Origin: CAG-791 sp964386925
Lineage (GTDB): Bacteria; Bacillota; Clostridia; Lachnospirales; Lachnospiraceae
Direction: 5' to 3'
NCBI GenBank assembly: GCA_964386925.1
Contig: CAYLUU010000073.1
Span: 1-11,168 of the forward strand
Length of the DNA stretch: 11,168 bases
Under the pieces are notes generated by a model. It had not been told where the DNA came from, did not search any database, and saw only the letters and a list, made by a program, of their open reading frames with translations. Of this stretch, positions 1 to 5,892 are shown in pieces (the first letter of the stretch is position 1; each line of letters starts with the position of its first letter). A program made the translations under genes and the position numbers.

Positions 1-10
1 CCTGCCGCTC

Positions 11-1012
11 TTACACCAGCTTCTCCACATTCTCAAAACTGTAATGCTTACGCCGGAACACCATATTTACCAAGAGCTGCAGATATTTCACGATGACCGT
101 CAGGATACCGAACAGTCCAAAGAATGCAACCGACAGGAACAAAATGGTAGTCGTCCACCCCTCAACCGGGTGATAAATCAGATAGGTCACGACAGAATAC
201 AATACCATGAAGATCGACACCAGCATCATCGCCACGGTCATCGTCATGGAAAACCGGTATCCCACTGCCGTGAACAGGATCAGCGAATCTGCCGCAAGGC
301 TGAACCGGTAATGCCGCTCCTGCGGATCCTCCTGCTGCCGGGATGTTTTGCTTGCTTCCGCTTTAGCTCCTTCGGATATCTTTGCACCATTCTCATTCTG
401 CCAATCTTCCATCTCCACCACAGGCTGCACCGCATAGCGAATGCTGTCCGTCTGCAGGCCGCAATTCGCATACAGCGCCTTGCGATACGGAACGGTTTTG
501 TTCATCGAACTGATCCGATTGATAACCCGCCTGCTGAGAACGCGGAAGCTCTCCGTGGACATGGAGCATGGAATCTCTGAATACCGTTCGAACAAATGAT
601 AGAACAGATGCGATGAGAATCTCTCCCTGCGATCCGGCACGGCACTGACGATGTCATAGCCTTCCAGAGAACGACGGTAAATTTCCATTACAACCAATGG
701 ATCAAAATCCAAAACCGTATTGTCGAACTCGAATACGAAATCTCCGATAGCCAGATCCATGCCGGCATTCATTGCCAGCTCCTGCCCATGGAAATAGCTC
801 ATATTCACGACAGAAACGCTGGTATGCGCTGCTTCCCGGCTAATCTCGCGGATTACTTCGAGACTCCGATCCGTGGAATGGTCATTGACACAGATCACCT
901 CTGCATGCTCGAAATTCTGATCCATCAGCTGCAGAATCACGCGCAGGAACCCTGCAAGTCGATTTTCCGCATTATGTACATAAATCACCGCAGATGCAAA
1001 ATTTTTCTCCAC
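11..1012 (-). CDS. GtrB/CsbB-like family 2 glycosyltransferase, membrane anchored, divergent active site
   Basis: Probable polyprenyl-phosphate sugar synthase relative, 333 aa from the chosen start. The N-terminal GT-A fold (about residues 4-200) has a nucleotide-binding strand with N-D-H-S-T-D at 43-48. An Arg-rich stretch at 127-132 precedes S-S-H-L-F-Y, the place where this family has basic residues near the donor phosphates. A hydrophilic insert (about 200-234) is followed by two membrane helices (about 254-279 and 288-314) and a short basic tail, the usual GtrB/CsbB topology with the catalytic domain in the cytoplasm. The expected DxDxQ motif reads D-N-T-V-L, so the second Asp and the Gln are missing; donor use may differ or activity may be lost. 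I chose the GTG at 1010-1012 because AAAGGAG lies five bases upstream. The TTG at 1064-1066 (351 aa) and the ATG at 1025-1027 lack a comparable site. It follows the oxidoreductase gene on the same strand after 128 bases and is probably co-transcribed. Family assignment is firm; sugar and activity are unknown. Confidence 0.88.
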   Translation of the reverse strand: MEKNFASAVIYVHNAENRLAGFLRVILQLMDQNFEHAEVICVNDHSTDRSLEVIREISREAAHTSVSVVNMSYFHGQELAMNAGMDLAIGDFVFEFDNTVLDFDPLVVMEIYRRSLEGYDIVSAVPDRRERFSSHLFYHLFERYSEIPCSMSTESFRVLSRRVINRISSMNKTVPYRKALYANCGLQTDSIRYAVQPVVEMEDWQNENGAKISEGAKAEASKTSRQQEDPQERHYRFSLAADSLILFTAVGYRFSMTMTVAMMLVSIFMVLYSVVTYLIYHPVEGWTTTILFLSVAFFGLFGILTVIVKYLQLLVNMVFRRKHYSFENVEKLV

Positions 1013-1017
1013 CTCTG

Positions 1018-1025
1018 CTCCTTTC
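1018..1025 (-). promoter_or_regulatory. Ribosome binding site deciding the GT2 start
   Basis: On the minus strand this reads GAAAGGAG, followed by a five-base spacer and GTG at 1010-1012. It overlaps the ATG at 1025-1027, the next in-frame candidate, and supports the GTG as the real start. Starting there gives an N-terminus of about five residues before the first hydrophobic strand, as is usual for GT2 enzymes. Confidence 0.7.
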
Positions 1026-1140
1026 ATCTTCTGTGTATGCAGATGTCGCTCCCTGCCACCTGTCAATTCTGATCATAAATTCGTCCATGGACGCCCGATT
1101 CGCAGTGAAATCGTCAGGCACTAAACAGATAAAAAGGCTG

Positions 1141-2373
1141 CTACCTACTCAACACCTCATCCAGGTCGTACACCGTATTGATTTTCCCCGACAGAACCCC
1201 GACGAAGGTCGGATTCTCAGAATAAACCCGCACTACGGTCGGTCTGGAATCGTCAATCTCCGAGCTCATCAGAATCGGCTTCATGGAGAACAGTGACTGC
1301 CGGTACGTGAACTGGTACTCCTCCCGCAGGTATTTGCGTGCCAGATTCGCCATATATGGGAATGCTGTCTCGGGTTTTCCCGGGCACTCATTACAGTTTC
1401 CCAGATGGCTTACCGAGCAAATGTTCTCGCTCTTCTTCTGGCAGGCAAATGTCGGAACTGCGTCATAACTGGTAGTATGCGGCGTGAACGTCACAGACGT
1501 CAGAGAATGCAGACCTGTTTTGCCGAACGGCATAATGGAGAAAAACGGTCCATCCATCACCGTGAATCCTTCCCCTCGCAGCCTCTCATTCACCTCACAG
1601 AGAATAATCTCGCAGAGCTCGTACTTGATGCCGAAGCCTTCAAAGCCGGCGAGCTTCAGAATCTGGTTGGTTCCGGCATAAGAGGCATTCAGGACGTAGG
1701 GAGCCGCGGCGCACTGCAGTCCACTATCCGTCCACTCCTGTTCACCTGTGACCGTTTCCTTTTGCTCCGATTCTTGCTTGGACGCCTTCTGCCATGCGCC
1801 ATACCTGCCGGATAACACTCCATACGTAATTTCGTAGTCATCCTGCAGCCGGTGAATCTCCCGGATTCCAGCACTGCAGCGGATCGTACAGGCCGTTGGA
1901 TATTTGGCCAGCTCATCCAGAAAATAATCTCGCAGGATCATCGCATCATAGGTGTACTCCCTCGTTCGAAAGGCCCCGTCGCACATCCCATCTTTAAAAT
2001 AATTCTCCGGAGCCAGATCTTCACAGGGAATTCCGGCTGCCTCACAGAACTTATGAAACTGCACCGCATCGGACCATGAATACTGTGCCGAGGTGGCATA
2101 AATCTGCTCAAACTCCCGATTCACACAGAAGCCGTAGTCACGATTAAATCGTTCAAAATAACCGGCGGATTTCAAGGCCGTCGAGAGCGACCTCGGATAG
2201 TGATATCCCTGATGCACTCTCGCCTGATTGATATAGGTTGCCCGCATGAACGGTGCCGCATCGCATTCCAGCACCAGAACGTTCTGCCCCCTCCGGCAGC
2301 AGAACAAGGCAGCATACAGGCCGTAAAGCCCTGCTCCTATGATGATTTTGTCATAATGGTCGGTAGCCAACAT
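1141..2373 (-). CDS. FAD-dependent oxidoreductase (DAO-like family)
   Basis: Soluble flavoprotein of 410 aa with no signal peptide or membrane segment. A Rossmann dinucleotide-binding motif lies at the very N-terminus: strand K-I-I-I (9-12), G-A-G-L-Y-G (13-18), and an acidic strand end V-L-E-C-D (34-38). Later blocks such as V-L-N-A-S-Y-A-G-T-N (227-236) fit the second FAD-contacting strand of the D-amino-acid-oxidase-like superfamily. The C-terminal part (about 245-410) would form the substrate domain. Substrate is unknown; the family includes amine, amino-acid and polyol oxidases. A hydrophilic insert occupies about 193-219. Four cysteines at 311, 319, 327 and 330 (C-x7-C-x7-C-x2-C) could bind a metal. 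The ATG at 2371-2373 has AGGA seven bases upstream. The gene lies directly before the GT2 on the same strand, suggesting a role in preparing or editing a sugar or lipid-linked sugar, which is inference only. Confidence 0.85.
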   Translation of the reverse strand: MLATDHYDKIIIGAGLYGLYAALFCCRRGQNVLVLECDAAPFMRATYINQARVHQGYHYPRSLSTALKSAGYFERFNRDYGFCVNREFEQIYATSAQYSWSDAVQFHKFCEAAGIPCEDLAPENYFKDGMCDGAFRTREYTYDAMILRDYFLDELAKYPTACTIRCSAGIREIHRLQDDYEITYGVLSGRYGAWQKASKQESEQKETVTGEQEWTDSGLQCAAAPYVLNASYAGTNQILKLAGFEGFGIKYELCEIILCEVNERLRGEGFTVMDGPFFSIMPFGKTGLHSLTSVTFTPHTTSYDAVPTFACQKKSENICSVSHLGNCNECPGKPETAFPYMANLARKYLREEYQFTYRQSLFSMKPILMSSEIDDSRPTVVRVYSENPTFVGVLSGKINTVYDLDEVLSR

Positions 2374-2440
2374 ATTTTATTCCTGTACATGATAAGTTAA
2401 AATGAATCTGTTTTGCATACAATCATACAAGGAGTTTCCC
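2374..2440. promoter_or_regulatory. Divergent intergenic region, presumed bidirectional promoter
   Basis: These 67 bases separate the oxidoreductase start (minus strand) from the first GtrII start (plus strand), so both promoters should lie here or slightly inside the genes. The region is AT-rich. A TACAAT hexamer at 2418-2423 on the plus strand is a possible -10 element for GtrII, but I see no good -35 at the right distance. On the minus strand the best -10-like string is TATCAT (2389-2394), also without a clear -35. The function follows from the gene arrangement; no exact promoter is claimed. Confidence 0.4.
2429..2434 (+). promoter_or_regulatory. Ribosome binding site of first GtrII gene
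   Basis: AAGGAG lies six bases before ATG 2441. It rules against the in-frame ATG at 2402, which would add 13 residues and place this site inside the coding region. Confidence 0.75.
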
Positions 2441-4066
2441 ATGACTGCATTTACCGAAAAGTTTTCTATCTGCTATAAGAAAAACCGCAAGGCTTTTCTT
2501 TCCTTATACCTTTTCGCTCTGTTCATCAACCTGCCGCTCATCGTTCTGCGCCTTACGAACGATCTGGACGGTTTGTGGAATCAGGATGACTACGTCACAG
2601 GATACTGGGAATGCTCCATCGGCCGCTGGTTCTGGACGATTCTGGACAAGCTTCGCTTTAATATCTCGCTGGACCCCATCCCTGCCATTATAGCGCTTGC
2701 AATGTATTCTGTAACACTCCTGATTGCTGCCAGCGCACTGGAGCTCCCCCGCAGGAAAACAACGCTCCTTTCCGGTCTTATGTTCCTCGCCGGTGTCGGC
2801 CTGACCTGCCAGCTTTCCTTTAGCTTCAACGCCATCGCATTCAGCGCAGCCTTCCTGCTCTCCGTTCTCGCCGTCTGGCTGATCACGCGCTGCAAAAGGC
2901 TCTCCCTGCCCATTCGCATTGTGTTGTCTGCCATCTCCATTGCACTTATGATGGCCTGCTACCAGGCAAATATCGGTGTCACCTGCCTTCTCGCACTCTT
3001 CGTTCTCCTGTTCGGCGCCGTCCGGCAGAAGTCCGCAGCCGAGCAGCTGCGCTTTGCCGTCCCTATGCTGCTGGCCACTGCGATCGGTGCCGTTCTCTAT
3101 CTCATCAGCCTGAAGCTGATGACGCTGCTCTTCGGCATCCAGATGAGTGACTACCAGGGTTTTTCCAGCCTCTCACCGGCCTATCTTCTCGCCGGCCTTC
3201 CGGAAGCCGTGCGGCATTGCTACCGCATGGCACAGCATTATTTCATTGACGGCACATTCTGCTCGAACCGATTAATCAGACATCGTTGGTTTCCGCTATT
3301 CTATCTCCCGGTTCTGCTCCCGGCTGTTCTCGCCTGCCGCAAGGTCTGCAAGAACGGAGGCGTTCAAGGTTTCCTTCGCGCCATCCTCTATGTACTCGGA
3401 ATTCTGCTGATCCCGATTGCCGCCTGCTGCTACTATCTGCTGGCACCGGAGACCGAGACCCATATGCAGATGACCATCTCTCTGGGAGCCGTTATGCCGC
3501 TTCTCCTGTGCCTTTCTGCAGAAGCAATGACGAAGTCCATGATACCCGATTCTACGGAATCTACTCTCAATACAAACCAATCAACGTCCCGGCACTTTGC
3601 TGGGATTCTTCGTCTGCTGCCGGCAGTCTGCGCACTCCTGCTCCTCTACGGCGGAGCTCTGCAGTGTCTCACCGATGAGTACGCCATGTATGCCGGCCGC
3701 CGTGCAACTCAGACGCTGGCGGAAGGAATCCTCATGGAGGCCAACCGGCAGGGCTACGATTACGTGAATGGGCAGATCCTCATCACCGATTCGCCGCATT
3801 CCTCGAAGACTTTCTATACCTCAGAGCTGTATGACAAGGCCAACTCCTACGCACAGTACGGCAACTGGTCGCATGACGTCGGATTCTCCCGCGTGTCCTG
3901 GAACAAGTTCTATTCCAACTACCTGCGGCTGAACGTCTCCTTCTCCGTCGGCGACACAGAAACCACCATCGCGGCGCTTCCTGAGGTTGCTGCCATGCCG
4001 TTCTACCCGGCATCCGGATCGATCCAGAACATCTATGGTGTACTGGTGGTAAAGCTCGGTGAATAG
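2441..4066 (+). CDS. GtrII-type polytopic glucosyltransferase-like protein (copy 1)
   Basis: Integral membrane protein of 541 aa with about 10-11 predicted helices, resembling the glucosyl transferase GtrII family. In Shigella phage, GtrII moves glucose from undecaprenyl-phosphate-glucose onto O antigen outside the membrane; in this lineage donor and acceptor are unknown. After the first helix (about 19-37) comes an acidic outer loop, N-D-L-D-G-L-W-N-Q-D-D (40-50), placed like the catalytic acidic loop of GT-C enzymes. Then follow G-R-W-F-W (61-65) and S-L-D-P (76-79). Other blocks shared with the paralogue at 4178-5833 are S-D-Y (236-238), Q-M-T (343-345) and D-E-Y-A-M-Y-A-G-R-R (412-421), the last opening a C-terminal extracytoplasmic domain of about 130 residues. 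A Ser/Thr-rich linker at about 365-385 precedes the last helix. The start is set by AAGGAG before ATG 2441. It is the only gene here on the plus strand, divergent from the oxidoreductase and convergent with its paralogue. Confidence 0.85.
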   Translation: MTAFTEKFSICYKKNRKAFLSLYLFALFINLPLIVLRLTNDLDGLWNQDDYVTGYWECSIGRWFWTILDKLRFNISLDPIPAIIALAMYSVTLLIAASALELPRRKTTLLSGLMFLAGVGLTCQLSFSFNAIAFSAAFLLSVLAVWLITRCKRLSLPIRIVLSAISIALMMACYQANIGVTCLLALFVLLFGAVRQKSAAEQLRFAVPMLLATAIGAVLYLISLKLMTLLFGIQMSDYQGFSSLSPAYLLAGLPEAVRHCYRMAQHYFIDGTFCSNRLIRHRWFPLFYLPVLLPAVLACRKVCKNGGVQGFLRAILYVLGILLIPIAACCYYLLAPETETHMQMTISLGAVMPLLLCLSAEAMTKSMIPDSTESTLNTNQSTSRHFAGILRLLPAVCALLLLYGGALQCLTDEYAMYAGRRATQTLAEGILMEANRQGYDYVNGQILITDSPHSSKTFYTSELYDKANSYAQYGNWSHDVGFSRVSWNKFYSNYLRLNVSFSVGDTETTIAALPEVAAMPFYPASGSIQNIYGVLVVKLGE

Positions 4067-4081
4067 TCGTCCCTTTTCAAT

Positions 4082-4127
4082 GCCCATTTCAATTCGACAG
4101 CCATGTAGCCGTCGAGTCGAAATGGGC
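4082..4127. terminator. Long imperfect hairpin between convergent GtrII genes
   Basis: A 17-base arm at 4082-4098 pairs with 4111-4127, with one A-C mismatch and one G-T wobble, around a 12-base loop. The arms begin and end with GCCCATTTC and GAAATGGGC. Its place in the 111-base convergent gap suggests a bidirectional terminator. Neither strand has a clear T-run after the stem, so it is not a textbook intrinsic terminator and could be Rho-assisted or act as an mRNA 3'-end stabiliser. Confidence 0.5.
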
Positions 4128-4177
4128 GAGATGATTGAATGAAGCAGCGCCTTACTGAAACCAAGGAAGGCTTCCTG

Positions 4178-5833
4178 CTACTCGCTCACCTTCACTACAG
4201 TCACGCCCCATACATTGGCAGTTGATCCGGCTGCAGGGAACACCGGCATCGCCGCCACCTCTGAAGAGTTATAGATCGTCTCCAGCGTATCGCCCTCCGC
4301 ATAATTTACATTGAGCCGCAGCTGCTGCTCGAAATAATGGAACCAGCACAGCCGATTTCCCTCTGTCGTTGTCGCAAAGGTTCCGTATTTTGCATACGAG
4401 TTTGCTTTCTCGTACAGCTCGGATCGCACGAACAGCGGCGACTGATTCGGCACGCCGTACACCATGACAACGTTCTCGGTATAATCCACTCCTGCAAGAT
4501 TCCATTCATTCAGAATCTGCTGTGCCAACGTCTGCGTGGCTCTGCGCCCAGCGTACATGGCGTATTGATCCACCAGATTCTGTCCGATCATCCCATACAG
4601 AACGAATGCGAACACAAGACCGGCTGCCGTACGAATCAGTCTATCCTTTCCTGCCTTGTTGGCTGCCCGATCTTCTATTTGCTGATTACTCTCTCTCGTC
4701 TTATGTTCGTCATTCTCTTCTTCATTCTCAGGCGCAGATTCACCGAACACCATCAAACACAGCATCAGCGGCCAGACCATCACCATTCCCATTGTCATCT
4801 GCATCATTGTCTCTGCAGACACTGCCACCAGGAACACACTGTTCGCGAAGATCGGAATGAGCAGGAAGGAACAAACGCCCAAGACTGCCCTCTGCCAACC
4901 GCGTTTCCTCCACAATCTCCAGACAAAATATCCGGCCCCGGCCAGCGGCACCAGATAGATCAGCAGGAACCAGCCCTTCGATTGCATCAGGTTGTAGTGG
5001 TAACCATTCCTGCCATAAAAGAAAGAAAACGAGGAGAACGTATGCCTCACACTCGACGGAAGGCTCGTGAGCATCCCAGACAACGAAACGGCATCCGCGC
5101 CGTTATAATCCGACATAGTCTCTCCTGTGATGGCCAGCGCCGCCTGCCACACAATCTCGTATAACAGCGCCCCGGCAACGAGTGCTGCCAGCATCTGCCC
5201 GGCAAACCGAAGTGCCTCTGTAGCCTTCTCTTTCTCCCGCAGGAGGAACAGGAACGCGAACAGAGCTGCCATGCAGGTCACGCCCAGCGAGGCCTGATAC
5301 CCGCCCATCATAAGAGCCACCAGAAGAGCAGACAATGCAACGGTGGCTGCAAACGCCTTTTTCCGAACCACCCACACTGCCAGAACCGCGAGCAGGAAAG
5401 AAACAGAGTCGTTGATCGACATATGACTGTAGGACAGCTGGCACAGTACGGTCGGTGCACACAGGATCAGCATTCCGGCGATCCAGGCTGCTGCCTTCTC
5501 GCGCCTGGTCTGCGGATCAATCTGCAGCAGTGAGAACAGGAACAGCACACCGATCGTGAATACCGCCAGTGATACCAATGCCGGCAGAGGATCCAGTGAT
5601 ACATTACCTCTTATCTTATCCAGAACCACCCAGAACCATCTTCCCATCCGCAGCTCTGCCGCGCCGGTCAGATGATCATCCTGATCCCACATCCCATCCA
5701 TATCATTGGTAAGGCGCAGCACGATAAGGGGCAAATAAACTGCCGCAGCACAAAGGTACAAGCTTAAGAATTGTCTTTTATACCGTTCCAACTTTTTCGA
5801 TAATCCGTTCTGTAACTCATCGATTCGATTCAT
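4178..5833 (-). CDS. GtrII-type polytopic glucosyltransferase-like protein (copy 2)
   Basis: Integral membrane protein of 551 aa, collinear with the gene at 2441-4066 from the first helix to the last residue. The same blocks recur: N-D-M-D-G-M-W-D-Q-D-D (43-53), G-R-W-F-W (64-68), S-L-D-P (79-82), S-D-Y (241-243), Q-M-T (345-347) and D-Q-Y-A-M-Y-A-G-R-R (422-431). The C-terminal domain has the same length of 131 residues after the Asp of that last block. About 11 helices are predicted. An acidic then mixed-charge linker (about 364-398) replaces the Ser/Thr-rich linker of copy 1 and is longer. The expected role is transfer of a sugar from a polyprenyl-phosphate carrier to an extracytoplasmic acceptor; sugar and acceptor are unknown. 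ATG 5831-5833 has GGAGAG six bases upstream. It lies 59 bases after the YfhO gene on the same strand and is probably in one transcript with it. Third positions differ widely from copy 1, so the duplication is old. Confidence 0.85.
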   Translation of the reverse strand: MNRIDELQNGLSKKLERYKRQFLSLYLCAAAVYLPLIVLRLTNDMDGMWDQDDHLTGAAELRMGRWFWVVLDKIRGNVSLDPLPALVSLAVFTIGVLFLFSLLQIDPQTRREKAAAWIAGMLILCAPTVLCQLSYSHMSINDSVSFLLAVLAVWVVRKKAFAATVALSALLVALMMGGYQASLGVTCMAALFAFLFLLREKEKATEALRFAGQMLAALVAGALLYEIVWQAALAITGETMSDYNGADAVSLSGMLTSLPSSVRHTFSSFSFFYGRNGYHYNLMQSKGWFLLIYLVPLAGAGYFVWRLWRKRGWQRAVLGVCSFLLIPIFANSVFLVAVSAETMMQMTMGMVMVWPLMLCLMVFGESAPENEEENDEHKTRESNQQIEDRAANKAGKDRLIRTAAGLVFAFVLYGMIGQNLVDQYAMYAGRRATQTLAQQILNEWNLAGVDYTENVVMVYGVPNQSPLFVRSELYEKANSYAKYGTFATTTEGNRLCWFHYFEQQLRLNVNYAEGDTLETIYNSSEVAAMPVFPAAGSTANVWGVTVVKVSE

Positions 5834-5892
5834 TCCATGCTCTCCGCATCTGTCTTAAATAGCCTGCCGTTCCCTGATACTCATGTAGGCTC

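Noticed and set aside
44..580. 178-codon plus-strand frame opposite the GT2
   Set aside because: His/Arg/Gln-rich shadow of the GT2 coding strand.
1082..1093. Perfect 12-base palindrome CGTCCATGGACG between the oxidoreductase and GT2
   Set aside because: Too short, with no loop, no T-run and no second copy; it could be a chance palindrome, so no operator or terminator is claimed.
2402..2440. ATG 2402 as the start of the first GtrII gene
   Set aside because: The AAGGAG site at 2429-2434 would then be inside the gene, and no ribosome binding site precedes 2402.
4337..5164. 275-codon plus-strand open frame opposite the second GtrII gene
   Set aside because: It is antisense to a well-supported membrane protein, rich in His, Arg, Pro and Cys as expected of a shadow frame, and has no family resemblance or ribosome binding site that I can see.
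5834..5892. Possible terminator between YfhO and GtrII copy 2
   Set aside because: Only a five-base AGCCT/AGGCT pairing with a long loop and no T-run; co-transcription is more likely.
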